A model generated the notes under the pieces. It made no database searches. It worked only from the letters and a program-made list of their open reading frames with translations, and was not told the DNA's origin. DNA of 64,000 bases from Topomyia yanbarensis. Lineage: Eukaryota; Arthropoda; Insecta; Diptera; Culicidae. Positions 32,405 through 43,760 of this stretch are shown here, piece after piece; positions within the stretch are counted from its first letter, which is position 1; each line of letters opens with the position of its first letter. The translations under genes and the position numbers were made by a program. The DNA is taken from the NCBI RefSeq assembly GCF_030247195.1, contig NC_080671.1, forward strand, positions 101,605,845-101,669,844. Reading direction: 5' to 3'.

Positions 32405-34223
32405 CTTTTACCAAAGCCGGATTGACTAGCAGTCTTCGACAAAGTTGTAGGAAATTTAATTATCTTTCTTATTTTCACTTACAGTGATAATATGATGCAT
32501 ATAGTGCCACCTAGCGGCAAAAATGTGAGTTAGTGGGTTTTATCCATGTAAATTGTTGAAAAATCCCATACAAACTTCAGGCACGTTGGTCCGGTAGCTA
32601 GACTTGTCCGATTTGCTTCAAATTTGGAGTAAGTACTCCTGGTGTGACTAGGAATCGACTCAGAGGTGGGCCGATCGAGTTTTCAAAAATTCTTAATTTT
32701 TCTGGGCACTCTAAGGACCATTCTTAAATGCTAAACCTAAAAGTCTCATGATACCTCGTAAAGGGCCCACTCTCCACCCTCCAATTAGATGACGTTTAAA
32801 ACAATGACTAACTGTAGTTCGACTGTTATCACTTTACAATGGTTGAACTCATTACATCCAAAACCGTCAAGTGGCATCCATCGTTGGAGGCGGGCACCGA
32901 GGCCAGGGCACTCGTTTAGAGATATTATTTCGGTACTTAATAATGCTGCTGGAGCTCTTCTGCGCTGTCAGGTAATTACGTTTTATATGCACGGAAAGGC
33001 CTTCAGGTTTATGAAGCCGTAAAATGAAATATCAACTACATCCCTTCTCCCACTCCCACTACGAAACTGTCCCCCCCCTCCCCTCTACTGGCACTTTTAG
33101 CAGCCACTTGATGCAGGGAACCGAGCGTTGATAGCGTTTTTATATACATATATATGTTATATGTCGACATGTAACCACCATCGGCATGGCGTGACTCCGT
33201 CGAGAAGGTTCCAGTTTTTTTTTTAATATCTACCCCAGCGAAGGTTCTACCAGCATTGCGAGTTCATAATTAATTGCGAAGATCACATCATAAATAGCCA
33301 ACGTTTCAATTCCGAAAAAGCCGATCCATTCGACGGTTTATATTTTCATACTAAATAACCTCTTTCCTGAGGGTGCTTGCTTTGTGGAACATTTTTTTTT
33401 GCAATATATGTTCGTAGTTACAACGAGGAAAGCATTGCGCATCACGCCAATTCACCATCAACCCACACTGCGCCGAACAACTAGCCGCCGAAACTATTAC
33501 CAACCGTCAAGCATGCTGCTGTTGCCTGTTGCTGAACGCTTGATACGAGCGATAAATTTATGAATGAAAATCGTGCACTCATATGCGGATCCGACCCCCT
33601 CCCCCCGTGTGTTTGTTTTGTGTGCGAATGTAGTTATATATTGGCGAATGCGTTCATGACTTACTGACTTACGGCGCGGCGGCCTGGCAGTGTCTCTCTC
33701 TCGTCTTGTTGCTGTACACCTACACCTACATCCGCCGTCTTCAAATGAATAATACATAGTAGATCACTGGGGGGACGACGACGACGACCAAGGGGCTGCC
33801 CCATCGTGTGGATGATAATGATGACACGCGACGGCCGCTGCTGTTGGGTGGGAGACGCGACGAAAATTACAGATGCAAATTGAAAATAAATTGCATTTCC
33901 GCTTGCTTTGTGTCACTTTTACTTTTTTGTAGTTGCTGCAGGTCATGCGGGTGGTTTGGTTTTTGGTTTTGTTGTGTGTGTACTATTTTTATATTCTCTT
34001 CGGTGGTGCGAGATCTCAAATTCGTTTGCCTATTTCAGTATGTCTTTGCCGAAACCAGAATTCTGGTTCGACTCCTTCCTCATTCATTCGCTTTCGAGCT
34101 GACTGAAGTTTCACGTAGATTCGAATGCCTTCAGTTCAGAAAGAATATAAATTCATTCCACAACAAAAGTATGCATTTGTTATATGTAGACAAATTGAAG
34201 GATGCCTCTTTTACTTTTGAAAA
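32405..34223. other. Unassigned DNA, partly GC-richer
   Basis: No gene called. 33480-34200 has simple triplets (GACGAC near 33775). A 163-codon plus frame (33808-34299) runs through a low-complexity hydrophobic stretch and ends in sequence that belongs to the hAT-like terminus, so I regard it as chance. Confidence 0.4.
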
Positions 34224-34573
34224 CAGAGGTTCGCAGCATTTTTTGTATCACGGACCCCTTCGAAATCACCCGGAGTTGTTGCGGACTCCCACGACCTAAC
34301 AGCGATTTTTATATTTATTTTTCTTATATGCGACACGACTCAATGCGTTAGCTTAACTAATTCGTGAATTTGCAGCTCTCTGCTGCGTATTGAGAACCAG
34401 TTGAGCAGTGTTGTCCACCACAACTTGAGAGTAGGCCATTTACTTGCTCTCGTTCAGGTTCATATCTTGATCGGTACAGTTTTCATGATCTTCGAAGTTT
34501 CTCGCTCTTACGGGTCGCTGTCGTAAATCCATGTTTATCGGCATTTATTGTGCTGATTGTTGGTGTGGAAAGA

Positions 34574-36120
34574 CTAGACTAAGCTGACCAACTCTGACGA
34601 AAAAATCCGTACACCATACCGTAACGAAGCGTAATCGTTCACCACGCTCAGGCAAACAGCTCTCAAAGCGTACGGGTTTTGCCTTTCTCAATAGAAAGGT
34701 ATTGCAATTGCTCTGAAAACCGACTTTTTAACGGAGGCCCGGAGGGCCGAGTGACATATACCATTCGATTCAGTTCGTCGAGTTCGGCAAATGTCTGTGT
34801 GTGTGTATGTATGTGTGTGTGTATGTATGTGTGTGTGTATGTGCGTCTGTGTGTGTGTACGCGAACACAATCTCACTCACTTTTCTCAGAGATGGATGAA
34901 CCGAATTTTACAAACTTAGTCCCAAATGAAAGGTGCAACGTTCCCATAGGCTGCTATTGAATTTCTAATGGATCCGACTTCCGGTTCCGGAATTACAGGG
35001 TGATGAGTACGATCACGCAGAAAACGTCGATTTTAAGAAATTCTGCAATGAATGTATAATGGTGAAAAATTTTCCAAAATGTGACCACAACTGCTTCGAT
35101 TTGTAGTACTAGGTCATTAACAGCCATTCAAAGTCTCTTTGGTCACATTGGCCACCATCATCGGTTCCGGAAGCCCCGGCGGAAGTATCCAAATTCAGAC
35201 TAACAGTCACATCGGTTTCTCGGAGGTGGCTAGACCGATTCGACTAAACTTGACCTCAAATGAAAGATGTTGCGTCCCCGTAAATGGCTATTAAATTTTA
35301 TCCCCAACCGACTTCCGGTTCCGGAGTTACGGGTTGTGGCGTGCGATCACATAGCAAATTGTGATTCAAACCGATACCCCGATGGAAGCAAAAAAGGTAA
35401 AAATTTCGCTAAAATGTCTCTCAAATAACTTAACTTTGCAGTTCTAGGTCACCGACGGCCAAACAAACTTTCGTTGACTACATTGACCATCATAGACGGT
35501 TCCAGAAGTGCCCGGGAAAAGCGGCCATCTTTCATAACTAGCAAACTCATATCAGTTTCTCGGAAATGGTTGGGCCGATTTTCACAAACTTAGTCCCAAA
35601 TGATAGCTCTATTATCCCCACAGATGTCTGTAAAATTTCGCACGGATCGCTTGTATGGTTCCGGAAATATAGACTGAACGGTCCGGTCACACATGAAATT
35701 CCCATATAAGCCAAAATTTTTTTTCAAAGGGGGGACCCCATGAAATTTCAGAAATCGAATTCGTATTTTTGATGCCAAACATCTTTAAAATGCATGAAAC
35801 GTCGAGATTTAATGTTATCTCGAAAAAAATTTTTTTATAAAAACTTTTTGGGACTTTGCCGATTTCGCACCTTTTTTCAGTTCAATATTACCGTGGCTGT
35901 TTTTTCTTTTTCAAAATTTTAGAACTCGAATAATGATTTATTTTCCTGTATATAGTTGTCATGTGATGTATGATAATAAAATGTAATATATGCATTTAAA
36001 AGTTTTTAATGAGTATAAACAACGCACACATTCTCGTGATTCATGATTGAGAAAGGCACAATTGCACCGCTAGGTGGATTAAAATAGGTTTTTTCGTCAG
36101 AGTTGGTCAGCTTAGACTAG
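34574..36120. repeat. 1.5-kb segment bounded by a 32-bp inverted repeat
   Basis: 34574-34605 (start CTAGACTAAGCTGACCAACT) is inverted at 36089-36120 with one mismatch in 32. The right copy abuts the GGTGGATTAAAATAGG end of family A. The left copy lies about 70 bp outside its start. Confidence 0.75.
34674..36094 (+). repeat. Family A repeat, longest copy
   Basis: Opens GGTTTTGCCTTTCTCAATAG and ends ATTGAGAAAGGCACAATTGC, then ACCGCTAGGTGGATTAAAAT. It carries the GGAGGCCCGGAGGGCCGAGT hairpin and a TG tract of about 65 bases at 34795-34860. The body parallels 28025-29180 block for block, including GAAGCCCCGGCGGAAGTATC and AATGATAGCTATATTATCCC-like words. The short inverted termini (TGCCTTTCTCAAT) suggest a DNA transposon origin. 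Confidence 0.7.
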
Positions 36121-36239
36121 AGACCAATCGTTGTTATTTCGTTGTCGGTACAGAAAATTAGTTTCGATATACAAAGCTAATCAGTTATTGATTGGCATAT
36201 TGATTCTATTTATTCAACATCTGTAGAAAACTGTTCGTT

Positions 36240-36600
36240 GGTATTGGTTGTAGTAGGTTGATTTTTCCTAGCGACTTTAAAGCACTGTTTTCCGTAATGA
36301 GCTGTCTGGTTACAAAACTGTCAGTTGCCAACCGCATTTTAACAACACGAACGCCGTTGGGAATGCCACTGAAATTTTTTCTCAACTATCGTCTGGAACG
36401 GATTCCACTTCTCCGTATTTCGACATAAATCTTTTAATGCATTCTGGTCTAAGGCGCTCGGTCATGTAGGCGCACCTCAATTTTATCGTTATCCATATAT
36501 TCAGGATGTTGGTTTTAACGTTGTCATATTCAACGACGTGTTGCATGTTGCTCTTCACAATAAAATTTTCTGCCTGGGCTAAACTTTCTAACGTTATCTA
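36240..36600 (-). pseudogene. Retroelement ORF1 (gag-like) remnant
   Basis: The minus strand reads SLAQAENFIVKSNMQHVVEY then DNVKTN. After shifts come DNDKIEVRLHD, CIKRFMSKYGEVESVPDD and FSGIPNGVRVVKMRL. The blocks parallel the 7985-8300 remnant (LGQTEKFVLQNN, NVEIK, RLHD, SQYGEVESV), and GIPNGVRVVKM extends the ORF1 further. It is N-terminal only, with multiple stops. The right part of this interval leads into the hAT-like end at 36926. Confidence 0.6.
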
Positions 36601-37004
36601 TACAGTTTCTCACGTGGTGTAACTGTATATATGTCACTTCCTTGATAGTACGATTAGTTTATACCTTTAGTAACAGTTCCACAGCACATGATTGTAGGCA
36701 CTCTTATTTCTTGTGGCTGGTTTATTTCACTGTGCAACCGGAGGCAAATATACAATACTGTTTGTGAAGATCGATTTTGCTTGCCATCAATATGTTATTT
36801 ACTGTAGATTGCGAAAAAGCTTTAAATTTTAATATCCAACCGGATAAGATATCCATCTCTTCTTGGACCCCCGGAATCTTTTCACGGCCTCCTAGGGGTC
36901 CGCGGGCCCCAGGTTGAGAATCACTGCTTAGATCATAAGTGGACTGTGTAATCTGTCTGGTGCATTTTTGCTCGATATTTCCACTACGTGAAAAAAACCC
37001 GTTC
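36601..37004. other. Unassigned DNA including the hAT-like right end
   Basis: Apart from the terminus at about 36850-36926 nothing is recognised. A 94-codon minus frame is a translation of that terminus. Confidence 0.4.
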
Positions 37005-37712
37005 ATAAATTCATGAAAAAATTAGGATTTCGTGAACTGAACGATTTTCGCAAATCGTGATCAAGCTTCTGAAAATATGAACAATAAACTTCGTATTCAT
37101 GAAACTATTTGTGTTTCCAAAAAAAGTAATCGTTCCAAAAATATACAACGTGTTACATTCGAATCTTTGGTTTGGTTACTGTGATTGTTCACTGGAAATG
37201 TTTAGTTTTTGCTACGATTCTTCTTTGTTGGGAAAATACTGGTTCGTATAAACTATATCAACTAAAAGAGACGACAGTTATACGATGTTCATGATTTCAG
37301 AAGCTTAGTCACGATTTTCGTAATTTCTCATCACATTATCGTGATATTTTATTCATAAGCTTACTATCGAATTTTCTGCCAGACTACTGTGGTTTATGTT
37401 CGTTATTTTAGGAACTAAGTCACAGCTTTCATAGTTTCTGTTCACTTAATCGTTATATTTTAATCACGAAACTTGCATCGGATTTTTCTGGCAGATTAGT
37501 GTGAATAATGTTCATGATTTCAGGGTCCGAAATTTTATAGGCCTATTATCGTGATATATTAGTCTTGAGCTTACTATCCACATGTAGAGTAATGTGACTC
37601 ATGTTCATGATATCGGCAGTTCTATCATGATATGCGTAATTTCTCTTCGGCTTATCGCAATATGTTATTTTTTGGATACTATCGAACTTTTCACTCGGAG
37701 TAACTTGACAAT
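37005..37712. repeat. Four-unit tandem repeat (about 112 bp) with an inverted partial unit
   Basis: Units start with GTTCATGATTTCAG or GTTCGTTATTTTAG at 37287, 37398, 37510 and 37603 (unit 3 is shortened to 93). Shared inner boxes are TCGTGATATTTTATTC and CTTACTATCGAATTTTC. 37005-37082 contains an inverted partial unit, with TTCAGAAGCTTGATCACGAT on the minus strand. Diverged and non-coding. Confidence 0.65.
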
Positions 37713-38285
37713 GGGAACGTGATCTTAAAAGTGTGCTAATTCGCGGTTTCTTTTTTCGTAAACGATATCACGTACACGATTTGTTGCTCTATCGTGTATT
37801 TTAGGTGCTCAGCGCAGTTTTCGTTTTCTGTCGGGACATCACACTGCAACTTACTAAATGAATAACGATATTCGGCTTCCTAATACTTTTATTATATCTA
37901 CTGCTCGTATCTATTACATATCGCTAGCAGCTGGACATACCTATATAATATTTTATGAAAAAGTGCATGGAACAAAAACGATTCCAAGACGAATTTTGTT
38001 AAATAGTTCGCGATTTTATATATCATAATAATATAATATAATAACGCTAATAAATTTCCCCCGTTTCTGATTTATAAGACTGTAGGAACACCCGTTTCTG
38101 ATTTATAAGACTGAAGAAAAGTACATATCAAATGCTATGAAGTTTCATAATCGGATTCACAAAGATCAACGAATAATACTCAGCACCCTGAACAGCTTCC
38201 ATGTCATGCGATTACTAATTTAGATCTCGTATATATCGAACTAAGTGATTTTTTAGCAGCTTGTCTGTCAGTGCAAAAATAAATT
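37713..38285. other. Unassigned AT-rich DNA
   Basis: One direct duplication, CACCCGTTTCTGATTTATAA (38051-38110 region, in part). It may be 3' sequence of the adjacent LINE but no poly-A or repeat tail marks the end. Confidence 0.35.
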
Positions 38286-40770
38286 CTTTTACCGCAAATT
38301 CTCTACTCTGAAGTGCAGCAAATTTTTTCTACTTGCAAAGTTTTCTACTTGGAATACGGTACAGTATCTACCAAGCGAATAAGACTGGTCTAATCTCATT
38401 TCACGACAATAGACACCAGCACCGATTCCGCGCTCCGACAACGAATAGTCAGTGTAACAAATAACGTATTCTTCGAGCTGTTGCTTCATACAGCCAAACA
38501 GGTATTCTTTTTGAAGGAGAATTCTCACACTGAAAGTTTTAAAAGAAAAACGACATGTAAGTCTAAGGTCGCTGAAAGTAAGTATGTACTCATCCCAAGT
38601 AATCATTTGGGGTCATAGTCTTGTGTGGCTAGTTGCACGATCTATTGGGTTAATGTTCCAGAGCACAGTAACCTTAGGACGGTATGCACAAGAATTTGCT
38701 TCTTATTTCAGAAAGAGCGGGAGGTGTTGTCCTAAACGCACTAGTCATCGCTATCACAACCATCCTCTGAGAAGGGTTTAACTTTGATTGAATTGTTGTC
38801 ACTCCTCCCTTCTGCCACCAAAAAAGGCCTGCCAACATTGGTTTAACGACTGTTGTGAAGATCCTCTGAATGTCCTTGAATTTGAGTCCCCAAGATTTGC
38901 CGAAAGTCCGTCAACGTTGGCCGAAGGTCATGGAAGCTTCCTTGATTCTGAAAGTGATGTGAGCTGACAAATTTAAATTTGAGTCAAGATTTATCCCAAC
39001 GTACTTAACTTGATCTGCGACAATAATTTCAGAATCAAAGAACTGCAACGAACGAGTTCCGGCTGTAATCCTTCGTTGAGTGAAAAGCACCGTTGATGTT
39101 TTATATGGATTAACTGATAGTTTAACATGAAGACACCACGGCTCAACAACACGTAAGGCTTGCTGCATCAAATCAAACAGTGTGCTAATGCAAATACCGT
39201 TAATCATTATGCGATAATCATAGGTGAAAGCATATGTCTGAAACTTAGACTCAATAAATTTCCTGAAAAAATCCTCGGCGACAAGGTTCCATAGAAGTGG
39301 TGACAGCACACCACCTTGAAGCCTTCCGCATATAATCAGTTGCCTTATCTCTACTTGTCTTAACGATAAGCAAGTCGCTTGCTAAGCATTGCGTGCATCC
39401 ACTTCGTTCTATATGGAGGTTTTCCGTGACCTCGTGCTGTCCTCAAAGTGGATTCGAAAGACACATTGTCAAAAGCATCTGCAATATCAAGCAAAACTCC
39501 TAAACATGATTGTTTTTGCGCAAAAGCTTTTCAATGTTGTAGACAGCATTGTGTTACAGGGTGGTAGTAGACTTTCCCCGCTGATATGCCTATTGCAATG
39601 CATGCAATGGGTACTCGCCCAAGCTAACATGCCGAATGCAGTGGTCGATTAAACGTTCCACTATTTTGAGAAGGAAGGCGGTCATACTGCTCGATCTAAA
39701 GCTCTTTGTATCCTGTGACTTTGTGAATGTATCCTGTGGCAAGACAAGTAAAAACTTCTTTTCAAAATATGCTTGCAGTGTTTATATCCTCTTTTAAGTA
39801 GAACCGGAATGATTTCATCTTTTCCCAGAGATTTATACAGAGAAAGACCATTTGATCGATTCGGTTGTCACAATTCTACGAGTAAATGTTCAAGAATCAG
39901 AACTACCTGAAAAGAACTCCGGGACAGTCACTGGTGATGGCTCCGTATAGCCTGGAAAGCGTGTGTGTCAAAAAGGGCAGTTGAGTATTACAACTTTGTC
40001 AGATGAGTATTCATCATTAGCAGTTCTAATCGAGCTGACGTGAAAGTCTTTCAATTTTGATAGTAACTTACTTATTCTAATAGTCTCGTTGAGACTTTAA
40101 GCATTTGTCTGAGTCTGCGATTCCAAGTCTTTCAACAAAAGTTTTTCAGTCGAACAAGTTCGGTGTTCCACTAAGGAATTCTTCTAGAAGCACGCATAAC
40201 TTGAGACGGACAAGTCTCTTGGTATGCTGCTACTATGAGTGAGTTTATTTTATCCACGACCTCATCAAATTCAATTGAAGATTCAATCGTCCGAAGATAC
40301 CCATGAAACCTAGTCGCCACGCCCTCTTCGTAAAGGTCCCATTTCGTAGATTTAGGATCTCGATATCTACCGAGAAGTTTGAACTATCAAAGACGATGTA
40401 CTCATGATCAGATAATGACGGTTCGGGCTCGTTGGGTACGAATTAGTTTGCCAACTCATGCGTAATACCGTCGGAGCAGAGACAGTTGCATCTAACACCT
40501 CTTCCCTGTCAGATCGTGTATATGTTGGGCGGTTCTCTGCATTAAGAATGTGCAGATTTGTGCTACTTAAGTAATCCCATTAATGAGTGCCACTCAATTT
40601 GATATCTAAGCTGCCCAAATTATGTGATGAGCATATGCATCGCTGCCGATTATCAAGGGAAATCCATTTCTACCACAGTATGATACAACCCTTTTGAAAT
40701 CATTAGAAGGTTTGTGAATCACACAATGAATTGCGCCCATTATGGAAGAATACAATCGAAATTATATCAT
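38286..40770 (-). pseudogene. LOA/Lian-like LINE: endonuclease, RT and RNase H, decayed
   Basis: Reading right to left on the minus strand: an AP-type endonuclease segment (VVSYCGRNGFPLIIGSDAYA, HHIIW, near 40600-40690; N-terminal part absent); a linker (WDLYEEGVATRFHGYLRT, near 40310); RT fingers (FLLKIVERLIDHCIRH near 39660; DIADAFDNVSFES near 39450, frameshifted); RT palm (MLSPLLWNLVAEDF near 39300; YDYRIMI where an FADD-type core is expected near 39215; LSVNPYKTSTVLFTQR); thumb (KYVGINLDSNLNLSAH); connection (MLAGLFWWQKGGVTTIQSKL near 38830); and RNase H (YTDYSLSERGIGAGVYCREM near 38430). Endonuclease plus RT plus RNase H is the LOA-clade layout, as in Lian of Aedes aegypti. The lost RT aspartate and several frameshifts make it dead. 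5' truncated next to hairpin repeat copy d. Confidence 0.85.
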
Positions 40771-40774
40771 TAGT

Positions 40775-40965
40775 TCTCATCAGCTTAAAATGAGTTTCTT
40801 TTCTTGTGGGACATTACACTTGACTAGGGGTTCAGGAACACAAATTGTGTCTCCGTTTTTTTTTGGAGATAGCCTCAATCCGGCGCTAGCTTAGTCCATT
40901 GACTAAGTTAGTATCGGAATCTGATGAGACGAAGTCGTAACGCAAATTCCAGAACTAATTTAGTT
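40775..40965 (-). repeat. Hairpin repeat family, copy d
   Basis: Minus-strand copy with AAGTTAGTATCGGAATCTGA and CGTAACGCAAATTCC. The stem pairs ACTAAGTTAGTATCGGA with TCCGGCGCTAGCTTAGT (40876-40918). It abuts the 5'-truncated end of the LINE. Confidence 0.65.
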
Positions 40966-42591
40966 CTGAGAGTTCATCCGAACCACATTGTATTAATTTT
41001 GATTTTTTATGGAAGTACAATAAAATACCTTCAATATGACTAATTTTTTTTTAGGCCAAAACAATTCCTAGAAAAATCTAATTCTAAGTGAATTAGACTT
41101 TTAAGAATGTTCATGAATCACTTTCTACGTGTTTCTCATAGCTAAATCGAACTGATCTGCATTCCGATTGCCCCTGAGGACGGAAACGGCAGCAGCTGTC
41201 TGTTCCCTTGCAGCAACAGAAACTGACCTATCCATCACAGTGACGTTTGCCGGCTACAGGTCGCGACTGCTGTCGCATAAATAAATAACCACCGGAAAAA
41301 TACAATACGACATGGGCACGCTACGCGCCCTCGTCCCCCATAATATTAGTAGTAGATATCGTTTTTTATGAGCACATGTTTCTGTCTCTATTCATATGTG
41401 ACCATTGTCTAGCGCTGGCGTGTACGTACAAGCTAATTGCAATCCAGTTAAGTTCTCCGGGGGCCCCCATGTCGGTCGGTCGATCGTCATCGATTGCAAC
41501 CGTCGGCGTCATAACTTGGCCACAGTTCAATCATCGAAAAATGGCTGTACAGAATAGACAGTCGGCCCTAGGCAAACATATGTTTCACTACAACAATATA
41601 CCTACATATATTTATTTTTGTCTCCGACTGGCATGTCATGGTGTGGCAACAAATACCCCGTTCGATTACCTAAACCCTGTCTAGTGAACTACTCGGGCAC
41701 AACTAATTTGCGGTCTGCTCCAGCTTTAACGAACTCACTCAGCACTTTCCGCTGCACTCCTGCTGGACTACTGCGCTGCCGCTGCCGTGTTTCCAATCCG
41801 ATTCCCACTGGGTGCACTGACTTGGTGCCACATATACACACCGTCGGTAACTGCGCTTCTATTTGTGTCGTCAGACCGGTAATCGGGTTCTAGAGCTGCC
41901 AGGCAAGCAAACGTAGCTGTAGCAGCAGCCATGCAAAATAGTACAAAACGTTTGCAATTTTCCTATTAGCGCGCTGTATCGAGTATGCTCTCTTTTTGAA
42001 CGCTTGCTCTCCAACAAACAGTCGCGCGGGAAGCCAGCATAAATCACACGAGCTGAACCCCCTTGTTGGTAGGTAAATCGATGTGGAGGGCTGGGTTACT
42101 GTAGGCTGGTGGGTGAAATGGAAAGCTAGTTGCATGTATGCAATTTTATGATTCATTAGCACTTTTGTCTCGGTTCGGCTGTGTATACGGGATGGAAGGA
42201 CGAGTTTCTGTAGCTTTCGACACACGGGGTTACGCAGTGTGGCGTTCTATCAAAAACTGAGGGAGTTGATGAACGGAAAAGAATTTTTCGTTTGGCCTAG
42301 GTGCGGTCACAGGTAAGTTACTACGTGTTAAAAGGATGTTGTCTGATAGCGACACATTGCGTAGTTCGTTGCTTCTGCAATTATTTTCAATTAACAAAGT
42401 ACACATACCTAATAGCTGTATATCCTATTTTTTTTTATTTCATAACCATATATGATTTAGACATCTTCAACAATCCTTAGTAAATTAACTTTGTTCCAAT
42501 AAACATATATTACTTATGAACATTTTAGCATACAAACGATCTTAAATATGACATGATATGATATGTCGTCTAACTGGCAGCAAATTGGTGT
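40966..42591. other. Unassigned DNA
   Basis: GC-richer from about 41150 to 42240, with ORFs of up to 111 codons on both strands that overlap and have no motif. I see no splice-consistent exon. Confidence 0.4.
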
Positions 42592-42841
42592 CAGTTACTG
42601 ACGAGTGGAACACGAAACATTAAAATCCAAGTTTTCAAAGTTAGGTCTGGTGCCCTTATGCACAAATCGGTTAATCCATTTTATTTAATTCAAGGAAAAG
42701 GTCGTAGGCGTTTGGCTCTCATGCCAAAAGCCAGTTCGTTTCCCTATACTCGTCAGCGACACAGAATTACAGTGCTTGGCTAACCGAGACATCACTCGGT
42801 ACCAGCCAGTTGCTGACGAGTGAACCACGAAACATTAAAAT
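42592..42841. repeat. 35-bp direct repeat flanking about 180 bp
   Basis: CAGTTACTGACGAGTGGAAC begins 42592 and CAGTTGCTGACGAGTGAACC begins 42807. Both continue ACGAAACATTAAAAT. An inverted ACTCGTCAGCGACA lies between them near 42755. Confidence 0.6.
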
Positions 42842-43760
42842 TAAACTTTTCATGAAATGATTTTTAATTTATAGAAATGTGCTCAATTTTTATTTTTATC
42901 TGTCTGTTTCGTGACACTGTTTCTCCCTGGAGACCAAAAAAAGATTAAACCAAATTTATGCACGAGGGTACAATATCGAACTTTAATAAGTACGACTTTC
43001 GGGTGTCGACTGCATCAGTACATGACAGACCGACTTGACCGCAAATCTGTCTCGATGTTTCAGAAGAATTTTGGAATTGTTTTTCAAATCAAGGTACAGA
43101 GAGACTGCCGACGTTTTTTATTAAATAAGAATCGTATCATTTTCGATGATTGGGTTCGACGGCTTGATTTCTACATTGACAGGTCTTAAAATTCGTTTCC
43201 TTGATTACGGCCTCTAGAACGGAACCTTAGGATGAGCGTTCTGACTACGGACTTTAGATAAAATATTCAAAGCTATTCGAAATTATGTGTAACAAAAAGA
43301 ACCATTACTAAAAATAGACAAACAGTACTCAAAATCAGGCAGTATTTCTTCAAATACAGAAAAATCAGAATATCCTAATAAGTGAAAATGGATAACTAGA
43401 GACAAAAATTCAATAATTCAGAGAAGGGACAACAATTGGAAGAATAGGTAACAATGTAGAAGTAGGAAAGAAATGTAATGGTAAAGTTAAAATATAAAAG
43501 AAGCAAGGACCAAAACATATCGGAAAGTGTCCCCGGTTGTGGGTCGGGTTTTTTCTCCCTGAAAAATTCGTTTCGATCATTTGAATACCATTTACCATAT
43601 ATCGCTTAAAAAGTGTGACAAATAGCTAAGTTTCCGTTGAAGAAAAATTAGAATCTGTTTGAAACAATAAAGTTATGAACATTTTTCATTCTTTTTTGTC
43701 CCTGGTTGTGGGCAGAAAATTGCATTAATAATACAGAAGTATGATGTGAAACCAATGCAG
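42842..43760. other. Unassigned DNA
   Basis: GTCCCCGGTTGTGGG (43530) and GTCCCTGGTTGTGGG (43699) are direct repeats about 170 bp apart. Otherwise AT-rich with no recognisable gene. Confidence 0.4.

Larger units (their letters stand above)
34224..36926. mobile_element. Two facing hAT-like termini enclosing a repeat nest
   Basis: 34224 starts CAGAGGTTCGCAGC with CACGGACCCCTTCG and GTTGCGGACTCCCACGACC just inside. On the minus strand, 36926 starts CAGTGATTCTCAACCTGG with CCGCGGACCCC. Both ends look like hAT termini facing each other 2.7 kb apart. The flanking 8-mers (TTTGAAAA and CTTAGATC) do not match, so whether they are one element is unproven. Confidence 0.4.

Noticed and set aside
33808..34299. 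163-codon plus-strand frame with a hydrophobic Cys/Phe-rich stretch resembling a membrane segment
   Set aside because: The 5' part is triplet repeat and the 3' part is hAT-like terminal sequence, so the frame spans unrelated DNA.
28140..34860. GT tracts considered as a CRISPR-like or satellite array
   Set aside because: They are simple (TG)n or (TATG)n microsatellites inside family A copies, without spacers.
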